Source: Xiphias gladius (Eukaryota > Chordata > Actinopteri > Istiophoriformes > Xiphiidae). From it: a DNA stretch of 64,000 nt. The notes under the pieces were generated by a model that had not been told where the DNA came from, ran no database searches, and worked only from the letters and a program-made list of their open reading frames with translations. The stretch is taken from contig NC_053408.1 of assembly GCF_016859285.1 (NCBI RefSeq), positions 8,896,213 through 8,960,212 of the forward strand. Reading direction: 5' to 3'. Made by a program: the position numbers and the translations under genes. Within the stretch, counting starts at the first letter, position 1. Each line of letters begins with the position of its first letter. Positions 24,740 to 36,829 of the stretch are shown in pieces.

Positions 24740-26330
24740 ACTAGTGGAGGTCTTCACTGTTTAAGTGGAGCTGCCTGCTGAGGTTTTCCTCCCCGGCAGC
24801 AGGCCTATAAGGGTGGTAAGTGGCGGTGATGAGACACTGTCCCCTGTGCCTCCTTCAGCTGCCATTCCCTTTAAATTGAAACAGAGTCCTGCAAATAAAT
24901 GCCACATTCTTAGAGGGGAGAACGCCTGAAAGTTGCATTTCATATAAGCACCCGTTGGGGAATTGGCCCCAGCACAGTCTGCTTTATTTGCTCTGCTTTT
25001 TGTTATTTATATGATGAAGGAACACGGCTACGTCAGGGTCATTCAGTGTTCATTTATCTTTTTATGTTGTGTTCTGAGGCAAGCCACTATAGCCAGGCTG
25101 CCTATAGCAGTGCATTCTGCAAACACGAGTCTCTTCCTATGGCTCTGAATATTACAGACAATCTTATTCTGATGCTGTCACCTCTTGGTATCAACATGCA
25201 TTAGTTTTACCTCCTGTTCATTAGCTTTTAATTGTATCTTTCCTTAATATTAATTGAAGCTGGGGTAAAAGAAGATGGCTCCTAAGAGTGCTCGCCCACT
25301 GTTGATTATTCATGTTGGGCTGAAAACGGCAACAGTAAATCCTCGAAGTTGGTGTTAAGCTGGCTGTATTACCATATGTGTGCCATTTCCATGGAGTGAC
25401 AGACCCCCCTGGATCAAATGGGGACTATTGATCCTGCAGCACTCCATTTCAAGTTAATTGTGCTTGAAATGAGGTGCACACACTCAAGCATACCTACATT
25501 GGGAAGGCTTTATTTATTTATATTTGTCAGGGAACCCATGTCAGATAAACTGAAAATATTCAATTCATGTCTTATTCAATTTTGCTCAAAAAGCCAGTTG
25601 TGCTGAAGTATGCTCTGGAAGTGGCTGAACCAGATTGAATCAGACTTTGATCCTAAGTAAGGCCAGTGCTACATGAATACAATGCAGGGGATTGACTGAA
25701 ATTATACTATTGTGGCGGAGATTTAACCTCATCAGTGAAGAAAGCCTCATCAGATACTGGCAATATTCTTACTAGCCCCCCCTTTTTCCCTCATACTGCT
25801 TTCCAGTTTTGGAGGCTCTTTCCCCGGCCGGTAGGTAAACCCGGCTGTAATATTCCAGCAGGGGTCAGTTGAAATCTGTACACACACACCCCACCCCCCC
25901 ACCCCCATTCCCGACGACACTAACAAAGCAGGCTCTAAGGTAACCAGGCATGAAGAGCCTGGCAGAACCAAAGAGGCTGGAAGCGCCGGAGCTCCTCAGC
26001 AGACGTCCTGCTCAGCCTTCAGCATGATCATGTGCCAGATTATGACTTCGAATCCACACCGCAGCCAACAAATCACTTATCCCCCTGCAGCACAGTGGGC
26101 TTAAAGTGGGGAATCTGGAGTGAAAAAGAGGCACAGGAGATTAAATGTTTCAAACATAATGAAATCAGAAACAGATAAAATCTCACCCTAAACATTATAT
26201 AACCGTCCTGCAATGTAAAACAGAAAATTCTGTAACAATAAAATACACTGTTGGGGAAAACTTAATGTAAGATAAATTCCGGGTTCAAGGTGGACTGATC
26301 ATTCACAGTTTAAGACATCTTTGAGTGTAA
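24740..26330. other. Intergenic with low-repeat patches, no gene
   Basis: Contains non-repetitive, GC-balanced patches at about 24,740-24,960, 25,240-25,460 and 25,780-26,100 (with a CA/C-rich run near 25,880-25,910). Open frames of 60-73 codons occur on both strands without domain-like content. I see no exon structure. Confidence 0.45.
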
Positions 26331-26339
26331 TTCCATATT

Positions 26340-26710
26340 TTCCACAGCACAGGCAGCCCCATTGTCAGTGACTGGCAGTGAACGAGTGTGAATATCACGG
26401 CTCCCTCCGCCGGCCCCCGGGGCCAGCACAGTCCCATTTATAGAACAAACCCCTCCTGCAGTTTGTTTATAAGCCTATTCTTTTATAATAGTATATATAA
26501 ATAAGTGAAACTGTGTAATGGATCGCATTAAACAGGCAGGCATATTGAGGCAGGATTTAATTTGCATGCCAGATTAGCTTGCTATTGGTTGGGGCAGCGC
26601 CGTAGGGCAGCGTATTCATTAATAGGATCTAGTCTTTTCAAATCCATTAAGTCAATTGAACCCATACATAATCTGATTTCAGAGGCACCATGTAAATGTT
26701 GTACTGGTAC
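26340..26710. promoter_or_regulatory. Candidate conserved enhancer-like block
   Basis: A low-repeat block with a GC-rich left part (CCGCCGGCCCCCGGGGCC) and an AT-rich right part dense in transcription-factor-like words: an octamer ATTTGCAT at 26,560-26,567, an inverted CCAAT (ATTGG, 26,584-26,588), and several TAAT/ATTA cores (CATTAAAC, TTTAATTTGCAT, TTCATTAATAG). The pattern is typical of developmental enhancers in gene deserts. Function and conservation are inferred. Confidence 0.35.
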
Positions 26711-26793
26711 GCCCGTTCTAGGACAGGCCTTTGCACTCCCTTAAGTGCAGCAGTGTGGTGGTATTTGTAGAAGTGAGGTAGGGATTGTAAGCA

Positions 26794-26812
26794 CCCCCCC
26801 CCCCCCCCCCCC
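26794..26812. repeat. Poly-C tract (19 C)
   Basis: Nineteen uninterrupted C. It is the source of the poly-Gly in the opposite-strand open frame. Confidence 0.9.
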
Positions 26813-27422
26813 AACCCAATAAAGAGGCAAAACAAATAAATAACACGTAAAAATCGGTTAGTACCGCACGTGCTGTTAGGCCTACCATAATTCCTTCATC
26901 TTTAGTTTTAAAACTGTTTTACAACCCTAACCTTCAAACAATTATTTTCAACTTCACAAGGAAAACAGCTGAACTTGATGCTTCCTTTTTATTCTGTTGC
27001 CCGTCACTGAGGATGGAGGACAGATTCTGTGACTGTGCTGCTAACAGCACTACAGGTGGATCAGAAGCAGCATATATAACAGGTTGTTGTTATGTCTTAT
27101 CTTCATCATTTGTGATGATATTAACCCACTGCTCAGTGTTTTTTCTTGAAAATTCTGCTAAACCAGACTGACTCTGACGCTGATGTCAGCCGCTCATGAA
27201 AGTCTACGGCATACGTCCAAGCAGCCCTATCTCTAAACGCTAATATGCAATTATTCTGCCAAAACCTGGAATATGTTCACTGTTCGTATAGTTCTGGCTT
27301 TCTGCAATGCCTGACAATTATGGATTGGTTAAGGTTAAGCAAAGATTGTGGTTACGTTATGACCGAATCCTTAATATTACTTTGTTTGCAAAATGTTTAA
27401 ATTTCTCTCAACTCGACAACAA

Positions 27423-27448
27423 TACTACAAAACTCGAGTTTTGTAGTA
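27423..27448. repeat. 26-bp perfect palindrome
   Basis: TACTACAAAACTC followed by its exact reverse complement, centred on CTCGAG. The arms are adjacent with no spacer, so a cruciform or hairpin of 13 bp arms is possible. No terminator-like T-run or gene end is associated. Confidence 0.9.
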
Positions 27449-27554
27449 GCTTTAAGCCTGTTGTTTTAGTTATACATCCCGCACCTTTACTGTTTTGCTT
27501 CACTCTCTTCGCTCTCACCAACCTTGTTTTCAGCCAAATGGTGACTAGTTAGCG

Positions 27555-27765
27555 ACTAGATGGAGAGCACAGCAAAGCATTTGTCTGCTGAAGAGCCAGA
27601 TATTTCTCTCAGAGTTTGGTTTAAACTGAAACAGAGCTAAAACGGAGAGTAAATATTGGACTTACAGTATATTCATGAGGTGGCCAGAAACACAACTCCA
27701 AATAAATGCTAATGTTGCTCCGTATCTGCTGGACATGGTAATAGGCAACTATTTCCTAACAAGTT
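27555..27765. repeat. Interspersed repeat fragment
   Basis: Text such as GAAGAGCCAGATATTTCTCTC, ACACAACTCCAAATAAATGC and GTTGCTCCGTATCTGCTGG resembles a multi-copy fish sequence known to me. No coding capacity is seen. Confidence 0.4.
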
Positions 27766-28350
27766 TGCTACAGCACAGCATCCCTAAGCACAGTGGCACA
27801 ATTCGTTTTTGGGAGTTTGGGGCAAAACAAAAGATTTTGGGATCAAATTAAGTAGCACATTTTTGGGGCACTTTATCATTTTGTGGATTTGGTGGTGCTA
27901 CAACAAAATCAGTTAGTCTCACTGATTAAAGTTAGTTGTTACTGTGCGTGTTCGCATATTTTGAAGCCACAGGTATGAAATCCTGCTCAAGCACTGCTCC
28001 ATGAACAAGGCTAAAATAACTGGTGTAGAATTAAATATGAAGCCGCAAGGCTAAAAAAAAAAAAAAATCTGCGTATGCCAACAGCTCTTGTAAACATTTA
28101 AATTCTGCAACCACACGTCAGCAGAGGCAGCGACTCCCGGCCGCATCAACAAACTCGCGGTTGATGCAGGGTGGTCAAAATGACCTAAATCCTTGTTTGT
28201 GAGGCTGCTTGGTCAGAGCAGAGCAGGAGAACACCGCTGGAGGCACTCAGAAGACAAGGCCCGACATAGTCCAGGTCATGCCTGAGTGACCCGACCAGCC
28301 CCAGATTTACACACTGTACACGCCCCAGCATCTGGGCCAACAGGGAGCTA

Positions 28351-28413
28351 CACATGCACGCATACACACACACACGCACACACACACACACATGCTCACA
28401 GATACACACACAT
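28351..28413. repeat. (CA)n microsatellite
   Basis: Imperfect CA/CACG/CATA dinucleotide run. Open frames across it (Thr-His repeats on plus, Cys-Val repeats on minus) are artefacts. Confidence 0.9.
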
Positions 28414-28683
28414 CCAAGCTGTAGATGTGAAGAGAGGACAAGGAGTCACCATGGGGAAATCTATACAGTTTATAATTGGGGGAGGCTACAGAAGGAAGAA
28501 GAGAACCATAACAAATCTACACAAGGGTACATGAGGCTAAACAGACCTGAATGTCTAAAAGGAGATTCAAAAAGCGGGATGATTTCAGGAGAGGCGATAC
28601 GATAAATACATCTGGAGCTGTGCTATCCAGTGCTCCAGTAAGTTTTTGTTTGCATGTTTGTTGCGTTAATTCTCAAGTAGCTG

Positions 28684-28702
28684 TTTTTTTTTTTTTTTTT
28701 TC
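28684..28702. repeat. Poly-T tract (19 T)
   Basis: Uninterrupted T run; simple sequence. Confidence 0.85.
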
Positions 28703-29631
28703 GATTTGGTGAAGATTTTCATAAGGAAGTCATTTCTGCTTTCACCTAAAACATCCAAATACATGTTTACTGGAAAACATAATGAAGAAGAAAGCAAGTA
28801 GCATATGTGGTAGAAGGCAGGTAACTACCCGTCACCTGAAGACTCAAAGACTTCATTTACAATCCTTAAACTGTACCATAGTGATTTCCATGTCAGAGGA
28901 TTTGTCACCTCTGCTGTGAGGTTTTTTCTGCTTTCAAAACACACAATGGGGGAAAAATTAAATCCTTGGAGGAGGATTTAGACACTTATATAACTCCCCA
29001 ATTATAAAGTTTTTTTTTCCTTCAAGAAGCCTCAGTGCCCTCCCTTCTGTTTATATGACTCACAAATATCTAATACTGAACTGTGTATAATGCCAGTATG
29101 CCCACATGACTGCAGAAAAGGCTCTTTTGCTTTCTGCCCGACTGAGTCAGGCATAATGGGAGGCTTGAAAAGCTGCAAGCTTAAACCAGCACATTCTTGA
29201 CAAAGCCTTGGTGGCTTGCTGGGAGACTGTGCATCCTAGGAAGTTGCCAAAAAACTAATTTTCAAGAGCACTCGGCATGGTCTTAAAGCTATCTAACGGA
29301 ACCACACCCAGACTGGACGTTAAATACCTCACTCCTGCATGGGCAATTTGCTGACAATGACAGAGGAAATGATTACAAAGGCTACCATAACCCTGTTTAA
29401 ATTTAAGAGAAAAAATAAGAAATGATGCAAAAGTAAACAGTGTATTTTGTAACAGCTGCTATCAAAGATACAACGCTTTACTGCCCTGTCAACATGTGAG
29501 CTGCTAAAAAATGGCGTTTCGGTGTGACCATAACAAAATGCCTTCCTGAAACGTATGAACACATGTATCCCAGAGATACATTCGACAACCAACAGGAGCA
29601 ATTATAAAAATGCACATACTGTACCTAACTA

Positions 29632-29912
29632 TGGACATAATGGGCAAAAGTATGTGGATGCCTCAACATTACACTGAGATCTGATTGTTGAACACATAAT
29701 TCCCAAGCTACGGGCATCAATATGTTTCTACAGCTTCCACTCTTCTGTGAGGGCTTTCCACTGCATGTTGGAGTCTGGCTGCAGCCAGAAGAGCATCAGT
29801 GAGATGGGGCACTGACGTTGGGCGATAAGGCATGGTTCGCAGACATGGCGTTCAAGTTCATACCAGAGGTGATGGCTGGAGTTAAGGTCAGTCAAGTTCT
29901 TCCACACTAGGG
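29632..29912 (-). mobile_element. Fragment of a second Tc1-like family
   Basis: The left part reads like an inverted-repeat end (GGGCAAAAGTATGTGGATGC). The rest, read on the minus strand, corresponds to the conserved stretch of Tc1-type transposases around the third catalytic residue (GTGTGGAAGAACTTGAC then text encoding a diverged form of the DLNP-type region). Only about 280 bp survive and several frames are broken. It belongs to a different subfamily from the 22-23.6 kb element. Confidence 0.55.
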
Positions 29913-30180
29913 ATGCGAGTCATGTTTATTTTCATTATCAACCAATCGATAAATTTTTTCTCAGTTAATTGATTAATTGTTTGTTATATCAGGTGTAACA
30001 TAAAAAAGGTGCATTTACTATCTTATATGATAAAGAGAAGCAGCAAATACTAGAAGCTAAAACCAACAAATATTTGGCATTTTGCATTCAAAAGCAGTGA
30101 AACAACTAACTGATAGCTAACAAAAGAGCTATCAGTTCATTTTCTTTTGATTGATTAATTGACGAATCAACGAAACGTTT
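29913..30180. repeat. TTAATCGATTAA-type interspersed repeat, copy
   Basis: Begins with TAGGGATGCGAGTC and CAATCGATAAATTTTTTC and ends around TTGATTGATTAATTGACG. Related sequence occurs at 39,120-39,520, 57,200-57,546 and 63,277-63,562. Confidence 0.5.
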
Positions 30181-30384
30181 GTGCTCTGTCACATCAAACT
30201 GAAAAAAAACAAGCAGGAACAGGGAATGGCCTTTCCCAAACTGCGGCCTCAAAATTGGACAAACACTACGTCTCAACGTCAGGTTATGGCCTGATTTCGG
30301 TGATGAGTTGAGACTTGAAGTTGTGAAAATGTCTTGTATATGAAACAAAAATGTCAGAAAATTAAAGACATTGTTATTTAGCAG

Positions 30385-30764
30385 AAATATATACTTGTAC
30401 TTGATACTTGTACATTACTTGAGTGCTCCAATATTTGCTGCCTTACACTTCTGCTCCACTACATTCCAGAGGCAAATATTATACTTTTTACTTCACTAGA
30501 TTTAAGTGAAAGAAATAGTTTCTATAGATTAAGATTTTACAGGCAAAACAGATTGTTGTTTTATATTGTCTATTACAATATTTATTGTTATAGATTAATA
30601 TACCTAACAGTATATTAAGTTGGTAAGATTAGCTCCACCTCAGCCAGCCACATTAAAATGCTGCTTAAACATTTATGGATCAGCAATAAGAACCCAATAC
30701 TGTGATATATAATAACGTCATTCTTTTACTTTAGTAAAGGATCTGAATACTCCTTTCACCACTG
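30385..30764. repeat. hAT-type non-autonomous element, degenerate copy
   Basis: Shares CTCCACTACATTCCAGAGG, ACTTTTTACTTCACTAG, TTAGCTCCACCTCAGCC and the terminal GGATCTGAATACTCCTTTCACCACTG with the better-preserved copy at 49,372-50,154. The right terminus CACCACTG is intact; the left end is eroded. Confidence 0.6.
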
Positions 30765-31259
30765 CCAATCCCCAGGTCGGGAAGCACTGTTATAGTATTA
30801 AGATTTTCCTCAACTGACCACAAACGAAGCCCCATATTAAAAATGCACTGAAGTATCTTTCCACATACCTTTGGCCATATAGTGAACATTATCCTATATA
30901 CAGTATATCCGAATGGAACCAAACCCAGAAAAGACGGTAAATAGTAATACCTCACTTCCGCATGAAATAACTGAAGCTAAAGTCTGGAAACTAAAAAAAA
31001 AAGGAAAAAGTCTAGAACAGGAATTTGTTTTCGGCGTGATGGTACGAAATATATAACATTTAACACATGAAACATACTGTACTGCGGAGATATGAAGCAA
31101 TCCAATTATAAAAACGTAAATACCTAACATACGTTTGTTCTATGCAGTCTAAGTTTGAAGTAAATCGGATTCAGGCAAGAGTATCTCGTAAAAAGAATGC
31201 CTGGTATTTTCCTCAGTTCTTTTACGAGACATATTTTATGATAAACCACAATGACGCCA

Positions 31260-32090
31260 AGTCATTGAGAGGTCCCAGTCCCTTTTGACCCCCCTACCTG
31301 ACGGCCTCAAACCTCCCCTTTCTCCTCTACTTATATTTCAGCCCACCTTGATGTACCTGTTTACGTGTCTGTGGGTGGTCCGGCTGGTACTAAAACAAAT
31401 TCCCTTCCCCCCACGCTGGCAGATCCAAGCGCAGAGTACCAGTTTATCCGATTTCAGGAAATGGCTAAAGCTGACCACTTGTTTTGCAGTTTATGTCCTC
31501 GGTATGTAAGAGGTAGAAAAGGATCGAGGGTGGGCACACGGGAGGAGGGGATCATTCAGTGAAAAAGTCCCCTGGCCAGGCCCCAGGACCACCTAACCTG
31601 TGGCTTCTATTCCTGACCCCATAATGTGTGTGTGGGAGGGGGGATATTACCTTTTCGCCGACAGTGCTTCCCCATATTCCCTGACCCCGCAGAGACATTA
31701 CAGTGGGCAAATATAAAGCAGGGCTTCATGAAGCCCGAGCTTATCTGGGCTCTGAAAGTATGTGAGACATGCCTGGGAACAAAAGGCCGCCTCTCAGCCT
31801 GGGAGCAGGCCAAGGGGATCTCTTTCAGCAGCCACAGATTGCCCTGTGTTTTCTTAATTGACAGACCCCGGCCACATTTGATAGAAATGACATGCAGCTG
31901 GCACGGAGCCCCGGCCTTCCAGGTAGACCACCTTTCAGCAAGAAAATTGTCCTCAATCTACTTCATAAAGAAGTTTGATGGAGGTCTCTCGGTCTGCGTC
32001 ATGAACATAATGTGCGGTGGCGGGGTTCATCTCTCTGTGGGTTACACCTGCGTGGGAAACTACGCCCGCTGATGGGCTCGGTGGCAATTA
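31260..32090. promoter_or_regulatory. Large GC-rich low-repeat block
   Basis: About 830 bp of non-repetitive, GC-balanced sequence in the middle of the desert. It includes ATTGACAGACCCCGGCCACA, ATAAAGCAGGGCTTCATGA and a CpG-containing right edge. A 148-codon open frame (31,626-32,072) crosses it but resembles no domain. A possible exon (31,342-31,501) is discussed as a finding. Best read as candidate conserved regulatory DNA; coding cannot be excluded. Confidence 0.3.
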
Positions 32091-32869
32091 TTATTATCGT
32101 AAAAACTCTTTGAAGAATGTCAAAAAGCAACATCTATTAGTCTACAGAACTGTAATTTGGAAGTGACTGTTCTTGATTGTCAAGTGAGACACCCACATCT
32201 AACAATACACTTTGTATTACTCGATATTCAACTGATTGTATTTAACTCTGACCTTTTAATACCCACTTTCTGCCTGTTTTGTGTTTAAAACATAACCAGA
32301 CTCATTCTTCTGTATATACTGAACCGTGTCCACACCGGACGTATTATAGTTGCATTACTAACATGGCTGTGTTAATTTATACTGTACATTTTTACGACTG
32401 TAACTGCCCCATCTGTGTATTGTTCAGTCTGTATATCTGGTTTTCCTGATATAAATATGCACATTGGCTACTGTGGGCTCTGCCTGGCTAGTACAGTGGG
32501 TAGATGAGGCTACATAAAGCTATATGTTCCCCTTTCCCAGTCTGAGGAAAGCATGTCCTCCGCTGGCCAGATACAGAAGTGCACCCTTTGCTTTTGTTCT
32601 GTTTTTTGTTTTTTTTTTAACAGACCTGTCAATCAAGCCTCAAAGATGCAACCATACTACACCTGTTTATACATTTAAGCCCCAAATTTTCATCTCCAAT
32701 AAAATTAAAAGGTATTTTTCCTAGAAAATGTAGGGAAGTAAGTTGTTATTGGACAACAGCCTGAACATCTTCCAAACTTCCAAAGATTTAAAATTGTAAA
32801 ATTTGGTTGCTCGCTTGTTCCCTTGTTTTAGATTGGTCTTGGTCTTTATCTATTATTCATGATTTTAGG

Positions 32870-33040
32870 GTCACATTTGATGTGTGGAATTTTTGTTGTT
32901 GTTGTTGTTATCTCTTTTATGCTGTTTGCCAGTAACTCCCTGCTATTGTTACCTGTCTTGGCCAGGGCACTCTTGAAAAGGTATTTGTTTAATCTCAGTT
33001 ACACTTTCCTGGTTAAATAAAAGTTAAATTAAAAATAACT
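32870..33040 (+). repeat. Retrotransposon 3'-tail-like repeat
   Basis: Contains GGCCAGGGCACTCTTGAAAA and CTTTCCTGGTTAAATAAAAG, a 3'-end signature found on many fish LINE/SINE copies. A shorter relative lies at 33,282-33,325 (GTCTCTTGTAAAGGAAATC, GATCTCAATTAGAC). The full element is absent. Confidence 0.5.
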
Positions 33041-33539
33041 GACATCTCTCCTCTCATTTCCACCTCACTAGTACAGAATACAATAAATAATTAAAATTGA
33101 GTATCCCACATGCATGTACTGTAATAATCTTGGCAGGTACATAAATGCATGCCATTCAAGTTTGTATTAATTGTTGGTTGTCTGACTTACTATTTGTTTG
33201 ACTGTGGTCATCATTTAATGTAGGCAGGTTATGTGGTTGGAAGGTCTTACCGCAAATGTTTTTTGTTTTTTTTTGTTCTGAGATGTCTCTTGTAAAGGAA
33301 ATCTTGATCTCAATTAGACTAAAAAGTTACCAAGTGCGAGAACCATTCAAAACATTAAATAATATTTATTTACCATTCCATTAGAATCTTAATAAGCCCT
33401 GTTTTATGCAACCGTGTCCACGGATAGTCACCACGTCAGTGCTGAAAAATGCTAATGAATCTCAGTGATGCTTCCGTAACAACAAACAACAATATAAACT
33501 GCCCAAAATTCCTCCGTCACATCACATATTGTCAAAATC

Positions 33540-33850
33540 TCTTGTGTACATTTAGATGCTGGGCATCTAAAAGGCCTGAACTCCACAGAGAATAAAAAGG
33601 GGCCATATGGCATCCACGTCTCAAGCCCCCGTGATCCACCCAGGCTGATTTCCCATCCGGTCCAGAAAAAAAGGATTTCAGGGTGCCAAACAGCGTTGGT
33701 CCCCTGTGGATATTAGTGGGCCATGGGAGATAAGAAACTAGCCATCCCAGACATCCAGTTCCATCAGCAGATAAGAGCTGAAGAGGCCCCTCAGCTCCAA
33801 CTGAACCTCCGCTGATCCACTACAGGCAGGATGTGCTGCAACTTTGCAGC
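33540..33850. promoter_or_regulatory. Candidate conserved non-coding block
   Basis: Low-repeat, GC-balanced stretch with GGGGCCATATGGCATCC, GGCTGATTTCCCATCC and a Pro/Gly-free, stop-containing translation in all frames. Flanked by AT-rich DNA. Inferred regulatory. Confidence 0.3.
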
Positions 33851-34639
33851 GCTCATCCAATACCAGAATTTTTGTTTTTAGTGTTAATTGCTTCATTGAT
33901 GATGTTGTTACTGCATAAGTACATTATCGATAATTAATGTAACAATAATAAGGTTTATATTAGTATTTCTGTTGTCGTTTTTCATAAGAGTTCTACAGGA
34001 TCCTGACTAATCGATTTCTTTATTTTACATGTCATGCACAGGCCACGTGAAAAAACACATCAAATGTACGATTGCAGATGCGACGCATATGATGTCTTTT
34101 TACAATAGTCATCCATCCAAAAACAATTAATCAGAGATGTGGCGCATTTTGCTAAAGAGTACATTCCTTAAATCATCATTTAATGAACAGTAAAACATGC
34201 AACGCATAAAGTTCTACCATCTACGGGGCACTAAAGCACTTTTTTTAGTTAAAACCTGTTTAACTGCATTGCAGCTCTTTTCAAAAAGACAACATCATTG
34301 CAGTTTTAGCTTGTTCTACCGTACCTCAACAAACTGTCATTCTGTATAGATAAGCAGTAAGTCTCAATATATTGAATACTTTGTTTTATTTATATATTTC
34401 GAAATAGAAATGATCACTCAATTGTTTATTAAATAAACAATTCACCTCTCGACTATGTAATAAATACATAACTTTACCATGAGCTTCATTTCAGGTTAAT
34501 TTACATATTTATTCCAAAGCCAAAGTATATTTTGGTTTGTCTCATATCTAGAGGTTTTCCCATCTTACACTGTATCCTCACTTATAACTGCCAACCACCT
34601 ACTGCCCCCATGATCTTGCTCAACACCCACTGCTTCAAT

Positions 34640-34740
34640 TGTTATCACTATCATTACTATTTCTATATTTAGTGTTATTAGTATTATTATTCACCATATT
34701 ATTATTAGTTTTATTATTAGTCTCATTATTATTATTACAC
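34640..34740. repeat. ATT-rich trinucleotide tract
   Basis: Imperfect ATT/ATC units. The Leu/Val-rich open frame (34,639-34,980) is a consequence of this composition and of the following C/T run. Confidence 0.75.
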
Positions 34741-34799
34741 ATCTTTATGTGGTACCTGCACTGTGCTGTGTCCCCCACCCCCCTCTCTCTCTTCCTCTC

Positions 34800-35060
34800 T
34801 GTCGCTCTCTTTCTCTCTCAACCCAGCCGGTCGAGGCAGACGGCCGTCCACCACGAGCCGGGTTCTGTTCGAGGTTTTCTACCTGTTAAAGTGGAGTTTT
34901 TCCTCGCCGCTGTTGCCAAGTGCTTGCTCGCGGGGCAATGCTGGGTCTCTGCAAGTATAACTATAAAGAGCACGGTCTAGACCTGCTCTATATGAGAAGT
35001 GCCCCGAGATAACCTCTGTTATGACTTGGCTTTTGAATTCAGGCTTGAATTCAAAAGTTG
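34800..35060 (+). repeat. Fish LINE-type 3'-end repeat, copy 1
   Basis: Contains CCCAGCCGGTCGAGGCAGAC, TGTTAAAGTGGAGTTTTTCC, CACGGTCTAGACCTGCTCTA and AGTGCCCCGAGATAACCTC. This text recurs at 62,705-62,770 and, from memory, in very many teleost loci as the 3' end of non-LTR retrotransposons. It ends in GAATTCAGGCTTGAATTC, a small inverted repeat. Confidence 0.6.
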
Positions 35061-35069
35061 AAATACTGT

Positions 35070-36820
35070 CTAGAGTTACGCTGAAACAGTTTAGAGGTAA
35101 AACAGGATATAACAGTAATATAATTTGACACTTTGAGGGACACTGGGGAGATTGTGGTCCATTGTAAGCGATTTATTGCCTTGTGTATAATGCATTGTTT
35201 TTGGTGTCGGTATATGCTTTCCCTTTAGTGAATGTTCACAAATAACAAGAAAATGATCCTTGTGTCTACAGTGCTAGTGTTAGTGTGTGTGCACGCAGCT
35301 CGGAAAACTCAATGTCAGCAAAAACCGAAGTTTATTTTAGAGCAGAAATGAGCACAAGTCAATACCTAATCAGCGTGCAGCTTCAACATAATTTGAGGTT
35401 GAAACTTCATTCAAAATTCACATATCATTCATAATTTTTTTAATATTCAACATTTTTTTTTTAATATTAAAATAATTCTTTGGATCTTCTCAGCTTCTCT
35501 TAAACCTTTTCATAATCAGTCATACCTTCACTTAAAAACTTAATTTAAACTTTAACCTGTTTACAGACACCCCCGTTTTTTGTGCACTAGCCTGAAAATA
35601 ATATACCCAAAATAAAAATGTTACAGTTCTCTAACCCTTTTGATTACAGTCATAACCCTGGTCTCGTTTGAAAGGTAACTCTTTAGATTTAACAAACAAA
35701 AACACAGAATGAGTGTAAGAGATCATGGACCAAAGTTACAGAGGCACAAACATGGTAGAAAAGAAAGCTTTCTTGCCATGATTATTTTTCTTGGCATAAA
35801 AAACGGGGATATAAGGCCTCTAGTAGCACCTTTTGTGTAGAAAACACTTTGGAGCTATAGCCACAAGTCTAAACCAAGTCTGTGTCAACAGCTGCTGCAG
35901 TGATATGTGATTATTTTGCACATACAGAATCAGGAGACTTTGGTTGTGTGACGACTGGGGACGGTGTATTGTAAAAGGTTAAATGAGTCTCGATCCTCAC
36001 TTCATCATATTAGTTCAGCTAATAATCGCAGTTCATTACTTAGAATTTCATCAACACTTCAGCCGTTATCATACATTGCATGTTAACTGACATTTCAACT
36101 GCTTTCATCTCTTACTCTTCAAATGACTAAAATGACTTAATGACTCAATAACTTTTTTCCTCCCTTTTTGGGCCTTTTAGCACAAATGTTACTGCATATA
36201 AACGGTGCAAGCTGCAATTCACGTTTGTTTTGGTACAAGGACGTGCAACAGCGGGCGGACTTGCAGGATTTGCTTAGTCGTCTGCCACCAGGACCCTAGT
36301 CGTTACTGACCAGCCGTTCAGTGTGTTGTCTAGAGTATTTACTCAGGTTTAAGGTTTATGCTGCTTCCTGTCTGTCAAAGACTCCTGACTGTCAAAGCTG
36401 GTGGAAACCACTCAGTCAAAGTATGGCTCGTCCAGTCCTCGTGTGTTTTCAGGTTTGTCCCAAGCTTTACCCGTCAACTGACACTTTGACGAATGTCCAT
36501 CTCTTTCTCTTAACTGACATTTTCCTCCTTGCAATTCGTACACTCTGACTGACACATCTTTTCTGCACCTCAACCGTAACTGCTATTTCAACTACTACTA
36601 CAGCAGTTTTCTTTAATCTTTTCCAAGAACAATTTTAAAATGCAGCGACACACTCCTTAACCTTCTGTGATCTGAAACTCTGTATTCCAAGGACTCTGAC
36701 GCTAAAATACTCTGAAAAGGAGAGAGATATGAAAGATCATGTGAATAAGCAATGAAACAATAGATTACCCAAAGAAAATATCCGCATTGAGATTATGAAA
36801 CAAATTTTGTTTTCACATTT
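35070..36820. other. Intergenic, no gene seen
   Basis: AT-rich sequence. Stretches around 35,560-35,960 and 36,060-36,600 look repeat-derived (many short motifs of C, A and T) but I cannot assign a family. No exon-like structure. Confidence 0.45.
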
Positions 36821-36829
36821 CAGGCCTTT

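Noticed and set aside
26040..26080. TTCGAATCCAC resembling a tRNA T-arm
   Set aside because: No matching acceptor stem, D-arm or anticodon arm could be placed upstream.
28286..28605. Overlapping plus-strand frames across the CA repeat
   Set aside because: Thr-His repeats produced by the dinucleotide tract.
31626..32072. 148-codon plus-strand open frame
   Set aside because: No start context, no domain, Cys and Gly scattered without pattern; it lies in a GC-rich low-stop block better read as non-coding.
34639..34980. 113-codon Leu-rich frame resembling a membrane protein
   Set aside because: Composition follows an ATT-rich tract, a CT run and a known dispersed repeat.
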